A DNA stretch of 20,516 bases, taken from CAKSQF01 sp051867925. Lineage in GTDB: Bacteria > Bacillota > Clostridia > Oscillospirales > CAG-272. Below, in pieces: positions 1 through 7,921 of this stretch. How positions within the stretch are numbered: the stretch's first letter is position 1; each line of letters begins with the position of its first letter. Both the position numbers and the translations under genes were made by a program. Where the stretch lies: contig JBJDZI010000026.1 in the NCBI GenBank assembly GCA_051867925.1, positions 1 through 20,516 on the forward strand, given 5' to 3'. The notes under the pieces were generated by a model. The model saw only the letters and a program-made list of their open reading frames with translations. It was not told the DNA's origin and made no database searches.

Positions 1-13
1 ATACCGTACTCAT
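1..13 (-). CDS. N-terminal start of next gene, probably ABC-2 permease (partial)
   Basis: On the minus strand an ATG at 13-11 overlaps the TGA of the upstream ABC ATPase (ATGA overlap) and reads M-S-T-V before the window ends. This 4-base overlap is typical of a translationally coupled ATPase-permease pair. The product is inferred only from the neighbour: DrrA/CcmA-like ATPases are usually followed by an ABC-2 type membrane subunit. Nothing of the permease itself is visible. Confidence 0.4.
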
Positions 14-924
14 TTGTCCCCACCTCCCGTGAGTTTTTTGCCCGTGACCGCCAAGAAAACATCGTCCATCTTCCCTTTGGTAATCTCGTAATCGCAGAAG
101 ATCTCGGGATGCTTCACGATCAGTTCGGTGGCGGCTTTGGTGTTGGGCACCGACAGACGGAACGCGTCACGGATCGGCTCGTAGTCAACTCCAAGCGTTT
201 GCACGGTGATTTCATCGGTGCCGTAAAGAGTAATATAATCGCCTGTGTATGCGTTTTTCAGTTCCAGCGGCGTTCCCGTTGCCGAGATGTGACCGCTGTC
301 GATGATCACCACATAGTCGGCATCGGCTGCCTCCTCCATGTAGTGCGTGGTCAGAAAAACCGTCATGTTTTCGTTTTTCCGAAGGTCGGAGATGACATTC
401 CAGAGCGTTTTGCGGGTCTGGGGATCAAGTCCCGTTGTAGGCTCGTCCAAAATCAAAATGCGCGGTCTATGCAGCAGCGCGCGGGCAATATCGATCCTTC
501 TGCGCTGTCCGCCCGACAGTTTTCCCACCGGACGCTTCAGAAGTCCCTGAAGTTCCAGCAGATCGGACAGTTCGCTAAGTCTCGTGCGAAAGGCACCTCC
601 GGTGATACCGTACAGCGCGGCACGGCTTTCCAGATTGTCACAGACCGAGAGCGCCGCGTCCAGAACCGAGTTCTGAAACACTACGCCCAATTCCCGCTTG
701 ATGCCGTCCACGTTGCCGTCCAGATTCTTGCCGTCAATGAGCACGTTGCCACTGTCTTTGGATAACTGTCCGCACAGAATGTTGATGGTCGTGGATTTTC
801 CCGCTCCGTTGACTCCCAGGAAAGCAAACAGCTCTCCCTCCCGCACCCGAAAACTGAGATCCCGGACTGCTTGCACATCCCCGAATCGCTTGTTCAGGTG
901 GTCTATCTGAATGATTTCGTTCAT
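10..924 (-). CDS. ABC-2 type transporter ATP-binding protein (drug/lipid exporter class)
   Basis: A 304-residue ATPase that would power an ABC-2 exporter. All nucleotide-binding motifs are present: Walker A G37-T45 (GVNGAGKST), Q-loop Q84, signature LSGGQ at 136-140, Walker B ILILDE ending at E161, D-loop through D167 and switch His H194. About 90 further residues follow the nucleotide-binding core, as in DrrA/CcmA-like exporters with a DUF4162-type tail. The start at 924 is chosen because AGTGAGGA lies just upstream; an ATG 60 bases earlier would fall inside the promoter. The stop overlaps the ATG of the next gene, so a membrane partner should follow outside the window. The substrate cannot be read from the sequence. 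Confidence 0.93.
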   Translation of the reverse strand: MNEIIQIDHLNKRFGDVQAVRDLSFRVREGELFAFLGVNGAGKSTTINILCGQLSKDSGNVLIDGKNLDGNVDGIKRELGVVFQNSVLDAALSVCDNLESRAALYGITGGAFRTRLSELSDLLELQGLLKRPVGKLSGGQRRRIDIARALLHRPRILILDEPTTGLDPQTRKTLWNVISDLRKNENMTVFLTTHYMEEAADADYVVIIDSGHISATGTPLELKNAYTGDYITLYGTDEITVQTLGVDYEPIRDAFRLSVPNTKAATELIVKHPEIFCDYEITKGKMDDVFLAVTGKKLTGGGDK

Positions 925-955
925 ATTCGTCCTCACTTTATTGTGGTGTAAGTCC

Positions 956-984
956 ATTATATACCTGTATTTGTTTTTTTGCAA
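956..984 (-). promoter_or_regulatory. sigma-A promoter of the ABC-2 ATPase gene
   Basis: Read on the minus strand: TTGCAA (984-979), a 17-base spacer, then a perfect TATAAT (961-956). It lies 31 bases upstream of the start codon at 924. Confidence 0.8.
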
Positions 985-1032
985 GAGGTTTTGAGTAATC
1001 GGTCATTTTTTCGCATCATTCGGTGAAAACGC

Positions 1033-1070
1033 AAAAATCCGAGCCTGCCGCGACTATGGCAAGCTCGGAT
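1033..1070 (-). terminator. Rho-independent terminator after accDA
   Basis: Arms ATCCGAGC-C-TGCC (1037-1049) and GGCA-A-GCTCGGAT (1058-1070) pair with one mismatch around an 8-base loop. On the minus strand the hairpin runs straight into TTTTT (1037-1033). It separates accDA from the ABC gene downstream. Confidence 0.85.
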
Positions 1071-1087
1071 GTGATTGGCATGGTGGA

Positions 1088-2770
1088 TCAGAATTTTCTG
1101 AATCGCTGGTAGCGATCCTCGCGGATCTGCTCCTTGGTCATTCCGCGATACTCAGAAAGGAATTCTTCGATTCCCTGCTTCATGTAGTCGGTGATCCGCT
1201 GGATGGTTTGCTTGTTGGCACCGCCCAACTCGGGAATGATCTTGTCGATGACCTTCAGTTCGTACAGATCCTGCGCGGTGAACTTCATCAGCAGTGCCGC
1301 TTCTTCCGCACGTTCCTCGGTCTTCCACAGGATCGCGGAGTAGCCCTCGGGCGAGAGAATGGCGTAGGTGGAGTTTTCCAGCATCCAAACCTTGTTGCCG
1401 ACGGCAGTCGCCAGCGCGCCGCCGCTTCCGCCCTCACCGATGAGGATACAAAGCACGGGCACCTTCAGATCGGACATCTCCATGATACTGCGGGCAATGG
1501 CTTCGCCCTGACCGCGCTGTTCCGCGTCGATGCCGCAGAAGGCACCGGGAGTATTGATAAAGGTGATGATGGGACGGCGGAATTTCTCTGCTTGCTTCAT
1601 GAGACGCAGGGCTTTGCGATAGCCCTCGGGTTTGGGCATACCGAAGTTGCGTCTTACGCTCTCTGCAACATCCGCGCCGCGGAGTTCGCCGATCACGGTA
1701 ACGGGCTGTGCGCCGAAATAAGCGATACCGCCGATCATAGCGTTGTCATCGCCGAAATAACGGTCGCCGTGGAGTTCGTAGAAATGCTTGAACAGCAGAT
1801 TAACGTAGTCCATGGTAGAGGCACGGTCACGGCTACGGCAGAGTTTAATCTTCTCCCAAGGAGTCTTCTGTTCTGCCGCCATCTTCTCGTTTGCATGGTT
1901 GGAAGGAACGCGTCCCATAGGGGCGGAAACGTCCGCAGTACGAGTGGTGTGGACTTTTGCCAGATAGTAGAGGCGGTAGCGCAGGTCGCGGCGCTCTACG
2001 ATATCGTCGACCATACCGTGTTCCAACAGATACTCAGCGGTCTGGAATCCGGCGGGCAGGCTCTGTCCGATGGTTTGTTGAATAACGCGGGGACCTGCAA
2101 AGCCGATGCGCGCACCGGGTTCTGCAAGGATCACGTCGCCCAACATGGCGAAGCTGGCAGTAACGCCACCCATGGTGGGATCGGTCAGGATGGAACAGTA
2201 GAACAGTCCTGCTTTGGAGTGACGCTTGACTGCGGCGGCAGTCTTTTCCATCTGCATCAAAGAGATGATTCCCTCCTGCATACGGGCACCGCCGGAACAG
2301 CAGAAGAGAAATACGGGCAGACGAAGTCTGGTGGCTTCCTCGAACATTTTGGTGATGCGCTCACCCATAATCTTGCCCATACTGCCCATCATAAAGTTGG
2401 CGTCACAGGCACCGATGACCACATCCACGCCGCCCAGTTTGGCTCTGCCTACCAGCACTGCCTCGCTGTTGCCGCTCTTCTCTCTTGCTGCCTTCAGTTT
2501 CTTCAGATACTCGGTCTGACCCAGCGGATTGCTTTCCTCCACCACATCAAACCAAGGCTGGAAACTGTCCTGATCCACCACCAGTTGGATGCGCTCGCGT
2601 GCGCCGATGGTCAGATATTTTCCGCATTGCGGGCAAATGTAAAATTGATTATACAGATCAAGCGCGTTGCGGGTGGTGTTACAACCCGAACAAGTCATTT
2701 CCGTACGCTGCAGGCGGTCTTCCAACTTTTCCGTAAGCGTTTTCTTTTTAAACAAATCAAAAAATGCCAT
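1088..2770 (-). CDS. accDA: Fused acetyl-CoA carboxylase carboxyltransferase, beta and alpha subunits
   Basis: A 560-residue fusion that transfers the carboxyl group from carboxybiotin on AccB to acetyl-CoA, giving malonyl-CoA for fatty acid synthesis in the cytoplasm. The N-terminal half is AccD: a zinc ribbon with C27, C30, C46 and C49, then a crotonase-like core to about residue 290. A short linker (about 290-305) leads into AccA, recognised by the ELHGDR, FGDD and GEGGSGGALA motifs. The long N-terminal helical part of stand-alone AccA is largely missing, as expected after fusion. AAAGGA precedes the ATG at suitable spacing. The gene stands alone: no accB, accC or fab genes are nearby, and it has its own promoter, operator-like dyad and terminator. 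Both halves are intact. Confidence 0.96.
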   Translation of the reverse strand: MAFFDLFKKKTLTEKLEDRLQRTEMTCSGCNTTRNALDLYNQFYICPQCGKYLTIGARERIQLVVDQDSFQPWFDVVEESNPLGQTEYLKKLKAAREKSGNSEAVLVGRAKLGGVDVVIGACDANFMMGSMGKIMGERITKMFEEATRLRLPVFLFCCSGGARMQEGIISLMQMEKTAAAVKRHSKAGLFYCSILTDPTMGGVTASFAMLGDVILAEPGARIGFAGPRVIQQTIGQSLPAGFQTAEYLLEHGMVDDIVERRDLRYRLYYLAKVHTTRTADVSAPMGRVPSNHANEKMAAEQKTPWEKIKLCRSRDRASTMDYVNLLFKHFYELHGDRYFGDDNAMIGGIAYFGAQPVTVIGELRGADVAESVRRNFGMPKPEGYRKALRLMKQAEKFRRPIITFINTPGAFCGIDAEQRGQGEAIARSIMEMSDLKVPVLCILIGEGGSGGALATAVGNKVWMLENSTYAILSPEGYSAILWKTEERAEEAALLMKFTAQDLYELKVIDKIIPELGGANKQTIQRITDYMKQGIEEFLSEYRGMTKEQIREDRYQRFRKF

Positions 2771-2815
2771 GAATTGATTCCTTTCATGTTTTCAGCAAAT
2801 AAACTTCGAGATTTG

Positions 2816-2827
2816 TTGATTTATCAA
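2816..2827 (-). promoter_or_regulatory. Operator-like dyad in the accDA leader (FabT-box-like)
   Basis: A perfect inverted repeat TTGAT-AA-ATCAA (minus strand) lies 10 bases downstream of the -10 box, about where transcription starts. MarR-family FabT of streptococci binds TTTGAT-T-ATCAAA boxes in fatty acid genes. The half-sites here match, but the centre has two bases rather than one. Target gene and position fit repression of fatty acid synthesis; the regulator is not in the window. Confidence 0.5.
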
Positions 2828-2837
2828 AGTGCTTTCT

Positions 2838-2866
2838 ATTATAACATATTATTCACAAAATTGCAA
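2838..2866 (-). promoter_or_regulatory. sigma-A promoter of accDA
   Basis: Minus strand TTGCAA (2866-2861), 17-base spacer, TATAAT (2843-2838). Confidence 0.85.
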
Positions 2867-2994
2867 GAGGAGACTGCAATTTTTCGAAAAAATATCGTAA
2901 ATCATCAAAATGTTGGAAAATAATGCGGATTATTTGAAAATTGTAGGAAAATTTCGGATACTTTTCTCCGGTTTGGCAGAGAAATCCGAGAACT

Positions 2995-4665
2995 ATGGTA
3001 ACGAAAAGGCAGCCTTGCGGCTTGCGCTCAGAGTCCGGTAACAAGGTCATCGGTTTTGAAGAGAGTGTTGGCAATGGTACAGTCGTTGTGATGGGTATTC
3101 CCTCCGCTACATTCTCGCAGTACAAGGGCGGCTCTACCATGCTCAGAACGCTGGTAGAATATGTACTGCAGTTCACCGATTATGATTATGTTTCCTCTGA
3201 ATTGCTGCTTACTGAGCGCGGAAAGTATGTGATTGCACACGCATTTGACGAACCTGTGAAATTGGAAGGCACTTACATCAACCTGTTTGACGAACATCTC
3301 GCCATCATGATCAACCCGATCGTTCCCAAGGAGGACAGCCTGATCTTAATCAATGTGGATACCTTCGATCTCTCCATTCCGCGCCTGGGCTTCTCTTCCG
3401 GTGAGGTGGACGAGGCTTCTCTGAAGGAAACCTCCGATACAACAACCTATCAGTTCACCTCTGCAACCAATACCATCATTTGCAACCGTTTGATTGCGCC
3501 CGATGGCGTATATCCGCAGTCTGTGACTGTCACCGATAAGAACGGAAACAATATTCCGTTGCTCTCCGCCCTTTGGGATAGCGCAACCCATTCGCTTCGC
3601 TTAACTTTAGACGGTTCCCGCGAGCCGCTGACCGTCACCGTTAAGTGGGGCAGCGAAATGGGCAAGCTGGAATCTTCCTCCCATGTCTATGAGGATATCA
3701 TCTATCCGGTCAACAACAAGGAAGCCGACAAAAAGTTTGTTTTCTCCAGCTCCGCTGCAACCAACGATACCTGCCGTTACTACTATCTTAAAAGTCAGTT
3801 GATTTACAAATTTAATATCAATGATTACAACTCCCCCATCTATCAGTTTGATGTTGCACAGAACTACATTATTGAGGTTTCCGGCGACGGAAAGAAATGG
3901 GAAATGATCGCAGACTATTCCGAAGGCGGAACGGTCGAGCATATCAAGAACGCCGACAATGCGATTCTGTTCACCATTGATCCTAACGATTACGATGCTG
4001 TCGTTGAGTCCAAAACTCTATACGTCCGATTCCGAAACAGCAACACCTCCCTGGGCTGGGGCGCACGCATTTCGTTGCTTACCATCCGTCACCTGGTTGA
4101 AGTTGACAAAAATGCCTGCGAGAACACCGACTGGCTCACAGGCAAAAACAACACCTCAACTATCAATGACGATGCCATCAATTCCCCCGTCTCCGCTGAC
4201 GCGGGCGAAGAAAAGTATCTGGTCAAGACCGAAAACGGTGTGAGCACCTATACACGTAAAGTCATCACTAACCAGAACAACGATGATGTTGAGTTTATCT
4301 TAGTCAACACTTCAGAAATCAACAACGAATACCGTTATTGCGATAAAGAACGCCAGTTGATCTATTATTTCGACGTTTCCCAAATGCTTTCTTGCGAGTT
4401 GGACTTCCGCGTTTTACAGAACTATATCGTAGAAGTCAGCAATGACGGAAAAAACTGGGAGATCATTGCGAATTATTATGACATCAGCAATGGTCAGCAT
4501 CTCACCACCGGTACCAGTAACATTAATATCAAGTTCGATCCCTTTGACTATGATTGTGATGAAACGGGCGAATGTTATGTCCGTCTTCGTAACTGCGACA
4601 GTTCCAAGGGCTGGGGTGCTTCCGTTCGTTACTTTGAAATGAGCTACACCAAAGCCGCAAAGTAA
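2995..4665 (+). CDS. Two-module carbohydrate-protein-like ORF, probably 5'-truncated
   Basis: A 556-residue reading frame of uncertain function. Residues about 15-110 resemble the beta-rich C-terminal part of a large glycosidase-like protein. Two related modules follow, about 240-358 and 425-552. They share the patterns QLIY-F, QNYI(I/V)EVS-DGK-WE and a closing YVR(F/L)R-(N/D)S-GWGA, so they arose by internal duplication and look like discoidin-type sugar-binding beta-sandwiches. The frame has no signal peptide, no convincing Shine-Dalgarno at 2995 and no clear promoter, yet the modules are of a secreted type. It also looks more AT-rich than its neighbours. A remnant of a longer secreted protein is the best reading. 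A good hairpin terminator follows. The start codon is uncertain, since the frame stays open back to 2947. Confidence 0.55.
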   Translation: MVTKRQPCGLRSESGNKVIGFEESVGNGTVVVMGIPSATFSQYKGGSTMLRTLVEYVLQFTDYDYVSSELLLTERGKYVIAHAFDEPVKLEGTYINLFDEHLAIMINPIVPKEDSLILINVDTFDLSIPRLGFSSGEVDEASLKETSDTTTYQFTSATNTIICNRLIAPDGVYPQSVTVTDKNGNNIPLLSALWDSATHSLRLTLDGSREPLTVTVKWGSEMGKLESSSHVYEDIIYPVNNKEADKKFVFSSSAATNDTCRYYYLKSQLIYKFNINDYNSPIYQFDVAQNYIIEVSGDGKKWEMIADYSEGGTVEHIKNADNAILFTIDPNDYDAVVESKTLYVRFRNSNTSLGWGARISLLTIRHLVEVDKNACENTDWLTGKNNTSTINDDAINSPVSADAGEEKYLVKTENGVSTYTRKVITNQNNDDVEFILVNTSEINNEYRYCDKERQLIYYFDVSQMLSCELDFRVLQNYIVEVSNDGKNWEIIANYYDISNGQHLTTGTSNINIKFDPFDYDCDETGECYVRLRNCDSSKGWGASVRYFEMSYTKAAK

Positions 4666-4710
4666 TCCGATATTACAATCAGGGGCTGTAGCCAAACTCG
4701 CATATTGCAC

Positions 4711-4751
4711 AAAAAATCAAGGTTCTCACCCGATGAAAACCTTGATTTTTT
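4711..4751. terminator. Bidirectional terminator between convergent genes
   Basis: A 14-base perfect inverted repeat (AAAAAATCAAGGTT, 4711-4724, with its complement at 4738-4751) around a 13-base loop. The A-tract and T-tract ends allow termination in both directions, serving the genes ending at 4665 (plus) and 4886 (minus). Confidence 0.8.
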
Positions 4752-4885
4752 GTTGCTTTACACACAGATTTCGCGCAAATTCGGAGTTTTGCAGCAAACC
4801 CTTTGCTCTCTCAATCGGTTGTTTTGTTCACTTCCTTATGAGAACTAACCTTTGAGGCTTGCTTTTTAATTACACTTAGTAACGG

Positions 4886-6013
4886 TTATTCGCCGACCTT
4901 GCGGCGGACAACTGCGACCGTGCCTGCAATGGCGATCAGAGCCAGCACAGAAACTACCGACATTACGTCGCCGGTGGGAGGAGGAGTCACGGGATCGGGA
5001 GTACCGGTTGCGGGAATCGTGGTACCGGTTTCAAGAGTTTCGCCGCAATCCTTGCAGACCTTATCGCCGGTATAACCGTCTTCGGTGGCGGTGGCATCCT
5101 TGGCATTCACGATTTCGGTGTTGGTATGATCGCAGCTTGCGGGAATCGTGGTACCGGTTTCAAGAGTTTCGCCGCAATCCTTGCAAACCTTGTCGCCGGT
5201 ATAACCGTCTTCGGTGGCGGTGGCATCCTTGGCATTCACGATTTCGGTGTTGGTATGCTCACATTCGGGAGCCGCAACGAAGTTGACGGTGCCCCAAAGA
5301 TTGCTCTTCTGGTTGGGACCCATTCCGTCCTGGCAGGACCATGCCCATACGATAGTACGGGTATTGCTACCGCTACTGTTGGGATCAACGTCCTGGTCAT
5401 TATACTGCAGATCCATCACAAAAGAACCGCCCTCTGTGGGAGTAACGGTATTGAGCTGGAAGGAGATTTCCATCACAGCCTTGTTTCCGTTGATCTTGAC
5501 TGCGTGTTCCTTGGGATTGTTGTTGGCGCCCTTACCGTCACGAACGATCAGACCGGTTTTGCCGGCTTTTGCCTCGGAATAATCCTCGAGAAATGCGCAG
5601 AGCGTGGTGGATTTTTCGCTGGTCTGGCTTCTGTCGGCACCGTCTTCGCTGATATAGATGAAGAGCGAATCGTTCTTCCAGTTGGTTCCGGATGCGGCAC
5701 TTACAAATACGTCATCCTCAATTTCGAACAGCATATAGATCTTCTCGCCGTTGTACATCATGCGAAACTTGATGGTGCTGGAGTCTTTTCTGGTATCTTC
5801 TGCACCGGTGCTGTCAATCGTCACCACATTATCCATGGTGTAAACGGGAGCGTCTGCCCACGCATCGTCGATCTCACCGTCCACGGTAGCGAAACCGGGG
5901 ATGGCATCGGCACTGCCCGTTCCTTCTGCAGCAGATACCGAGAAAGCGGCAAATGCGGGAATCAGACAAGCGAGCATCGCAACGGTCAAAAGGGTTGCCA
6001 TGAGTTTTTTCAT
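4886..6013 (-). CDS. Cell-surface protein with CBM9-like domain, two Cys-rich repeats and a PPTGD anchor
   Basis: A 375-residue exported protein. The start at 6013 has GGAGG 8 bases upstream and opens a signal peptide (MKK, hydrophobic core, likely cut after VSA at 26-28). Residues about 37-243 match the CBM9/DOMON-like sugar-binding fold: a VDGEIDDAW opening, a Y-GEKIYMLFEIEDD strand and a closing WGTVNF. Two 43-residue repeats follow (about 250-335), each with a C-x-H start and a CKDCG knuckle. The tail has PPPTGD (344-349), a hydrophobic segment (350-369) and RRK, the layout of a sortase or membrane anchor, although the motif is not a canonical LPxTG. No catalytic domain is visible, so it probably binds rather than cuts glycans. 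It is divergent from an AraC regulator that may control it. Confidence 0.82.
   Translation of the reverse strand: MKKLMATLLTVAMLACLIPAFAAFSVSAAEGTGSADAIPGFATVDGEIDDAWADAPVYTMDNVVTIDSTGAEDTRKDSSTIKFRMMYNGEKIYMLFEIEDDVFVSAASGTNWKNDSLFIYISEDGADRSQTSEKSTTLCAFLEDYSEAKAGKTGLIVRDGKGANNNPKEHAVKINGNKAVMEISFQLNTVTPTEGGSFVMDLQYNDQDVDPNSSGSNTRTIVWAWSCQDGMGPNQKSNLWGTVNFVAAPECEHTNTEIVNAKDATATEDGYTGDKVCKDCGETLETGTTIPASCDHTNTEIVNAKDATATEDGYTGDKVCKDCGETLETGTTIPATGTPDPVTPPPTGDVMSVVSVLALIAIAGTVAVVRRKVGE
5008..5265 (-). repeat. Two 129-bp tandem repeats inside the CBM9-like gene
   Basis: Units 5008-5136 and 5137-5265 have a period of exactly 129 bases (43 codons). They differ at only a few bases, mostly at the end of the unit. 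The near identity at DNA level points to recent duplication and possible copy-number variation between strains. Confidence 0.93.
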
Positions 6014-6184
6014 TGTTTTTTCCTCCGTACGAGTATTTTGTTGATTGTATTTTAACATAAATCCACCCATTAAAATAGCAAAAATGAAGAAAATGTAAAT
6101 AGGCAATTGTAAAAAACGCTAATGTCGCACAGTTTGGAAATTTCAGCAAGATATATAAATCTTCGTAAATTTTTCATAAGTCTA

Positions 6185-6213
6185 TTGACAAATTCGTGAT
6201 TTTATGGTACAAA
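6185..6213 (+). promoter_or_regulatory. Probable promoter of the AraC gene
   Basis: A perfect TTGACA (6185-6190), a 17-base spacer, then TACAAA (6208-6213), a 4 of 6 match to the -10 consensus. It lies 35 bases before the start codon. Confidence 0.55.
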
Positions 6214-6247
6214 TAATTCAGAACAGACTGACTGAAGGGGAGGGCGC

Positions 6248-7087
6248 ATGAAACCTTTCACTTACTCTTTTGAAGAAACCGCCAAGCAACTGATCCATAT
6301 GGAAAACCGCATTACCGACGGATTCACGATGCCTTATATGCACACTCATGTGGAATACGAGCTACTGTACATCCGCAGCGGAAAAGTGACGGTTGAAAAC
6401 AACATTCACCGCGTTTCGGTAGAAGCCCCCTGCCTGGTGATCCACCGACCATTTATGCTTCATCGGGCATACACCCCCGAAAAATACCGTTACGATCGCT
6501 ATATCATTAACTTCAGCAGTGATTTCGTGTCGCGGATGTCCCGCTGGATTCCCCATCTGGATCGCATTCTGCAAAGCTCCATGAGCATCGTCAATCTGGA
6601 TCAGGCACTCCATCTGCAACTGTCCCGCAACATCGCCACGCTTTGGCAGACCTATCAGGATCGCAATTACGTCCGCGCGGAGTTGGAACTGGCACTTCTG
6701 CTCAATCACTTCACCGAATGCATCGGCGAAGGGCAGATCCAGAATGTGCAGGATGAACACAGTTACATCAGCGATGTGATGGACTACATCAGCCACCATT
6801 TCGGCGAGCCGCTGCTGACCGAGGATCTGTCCCGCCAGTTCTTCGTCAGCCGCGCCAAGCTGACCACAGACTTCAAGGCTTGCACCAACATGACCATCAA
6901 GCAATACATCCAACTGACCCGCATCAATTACGCCAAGCAAATGCTTCTGACCGGCAAAAACATCTCGGAGGTTTCCCAAAGTTGCGGATTTTGTGATGAT
7001 TCCCACTTTATTCACACCTTCCGTTCTATCGTAGGGGAAACGCCCCGGGCTTTTGCCATGGGCGGATCCAACGACGTGACCGGATAA
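6248..7087 (+). CDS. AraC-family transcriptional regulator
   Basis: A 279-residue cytoplasmic regulator. The N-terminal cupin-like sensor (about 28-75) has the HTH-E-EL-YI-SGK pattern and an H-P-H-L-H-RAY region that often bind a sugar or other small ligand. The C-terminal 100 residues form the double helix-turn-helix: first recognition helix about 190-211 (TEDLSRQFFVSRAKLTTDFK), second about 239-262, with the family signature GF-D-SHFIHTFRS-VGETPRAF. AGGGGAGGG lies just before the ATG. It diverges from the CBM9-like surface protein gene with a 234-base intergenic region, and regulation of that gene or of itself is the natural inference. The ligand is unknown. Confidence 0.92.
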   Translation: MKPFTYSFEETAKQLIHMENRITDGFTMPYMHTHVEYELLYIRSGKVTVENNIHRVSVEAPCLVIHRPFMLHRAYTPEKYRYDRYIINFSSDFVSRMSRWIPHLDRILQSSMSIVNLDQALHLQLSRNIATLWQTYQDRNYVRAELELALLLNHFTECIGEGQIQNVQDEHSYISDVMDYISHHFGEPLLTEDLSRQFFVSRAKLTTDFKACTNMTIKQYIQLTRINYAKQMLLTGKNISEVSQSCGFCDDSHFIHTFRSIVGETPRAFAMGGSNDVTG

Positions 7088-7130
7088 GCGATGTCTTGCT
7101 CTGCTCTCTTTATCGTTTCGATCTATCACG

Positions 7131-7170
7131 CAAAAGTCTCCTGATCTTCGATCAGGAGACTTTTGCTTTT
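7131..7170. terminator. Bidirectional terminator between araC-type gene and radC
   Basis: A 16-base perfect stem (CAAAAGTCTCCTGATC, 7131-7146, with its complement at 7150-7165) and a 3-base loop, followed on the plus strand by CTTTTTC. It directly abuts the radC stop codon, so it serves both convergent genes. Confidence 0.88.
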
Positions 7171-7881
7171 TCACTTTTCACGTTCGGCTTTGAATTTCGT
7201 CAATTTCATTTCAATGGTAGAATAAGCGGGTTTATGCGCCAGCATCTCTCGCAGGATGAAAAGATACTTTCCGTCTGACACCAAAACGTGTTCCCATAAA
7301 TTGATTCCCAGGACCGATGCGGCGTGCATCAGCGAGATAGAGATCGATTCGTCTTCCGCAGAAGGAATCAGCATGGAATCGGGATGATTATGCGCCAGAA
7401 CGATGTGAGAGGCTTTCGCCAAAATCGCATACTCCATGATCTGCCGAACATCCACACTCGATTCGTTGACGCCCCCTTCGCTGATCTGATGCGTGGCGAT
7501 CAGACGAAAATCTGCGGTCAGCAGAAGGAGCAACACCCGCTCGCGGGGAAGTCCGTCCAACTGCTTTACCACATAGCGACCGACTTCATCCAGATCTCTC
7601 AGATAGCAGGACGCTTTGGTAGACTCAGCCTCGGTACGGCGATATAGTTCTGCCACCAAACCGATGAGATCGGCACTTCGCGCTCCTACGCCGTCGACGG
7701 TGATCAGTTCATGTCGTTTGGCACCAAGCACCCCCGACAGGCTCCCGAACCGCTGGATGAGACGGTGGGCGATCTCGTTGGTATTAACTCTGGGGATGCT
7801 GTAAAACAGGAGCATTTCCAGAATCTCGTGATCGGCGAGGGCTTCTCCGCCACCTTGACGAAATTTCTCATGCATCCGCAT
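7171..7881 (-). CDS. radC: RadC-family JAB/MPN protein
   Basis: A 236-residue RadC-like protein. The N-terminal part has the helix-hairpin-helix-like region (ILEMLLFYSIPRVNTNEIA, then TVDGVGARSADLI). The C-terminal JAMM metal site is complete: H164-x-H166 and D177 in HNHPDS...PSAED. RadC proteins are named for a supposed DNA-repair role, but a JAMM-type hydrolase fold is what is visible and the true role is unclear. The first ATG is at 7881, yet the 15 codons before it are in frame and encode IHDGHR, the usual conserved RadC N-terminus. The real start may therefore be an ATT at 7926-7924 overlapping the stop of the upstream oxidoreductase (see findings). It is the last gene of a three-gene operon. 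Confidence 0.92.
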   Translation of the reverse strand: MRMHEKFRQGGGEALADHEILEMLLFYSIPRVNTNEIAHRLIQRFGSLSGVLGAKRHELITVDGVGARSADLIGLVAELYRRTEAESTKASCYLRDLDEVGRYVVKQLDGLPRERVLLLLLTADFRLIATHQISEGGVNESSVDVRQIMEYAILAKASHIVLAHNHPDSMLIPSAEDESISISLMHAASVLGINLWEHVLVSDGKYLFILREMLAHKPAYSTIEMKLTKFKAEREK

Positions 7882-7921
7882 GCGGTGACCATCGTGGATG
7901 CACTTTTCTTTGTTCTCGGCG

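Noticed and set aside
1208..2923. 571-codon open frame on the plus strand opposite accDA
   Set aside because: It is the antisense shadow of a well-recognised gene, has no ribosome site and no family features.
2910..3038. 43-codon plus-strand frame before the truncated surface-type ORF
   Set aside because: No recognisable product and no ribosome site; noted only as possible debris of the missing 5' end.
5008..5265. Tandem repeats considered as a CRISPR-like array
   Set aside because: Two 129-base units without unique spacers, in frame inside a surface protein gene.
6014..6120. Promoter for the CBM9-like gene on the minus strand
   Set aside because: Several AT-rich -10-like boxes exist but none has a convincing -35 at the right spacing, so no single one is called.
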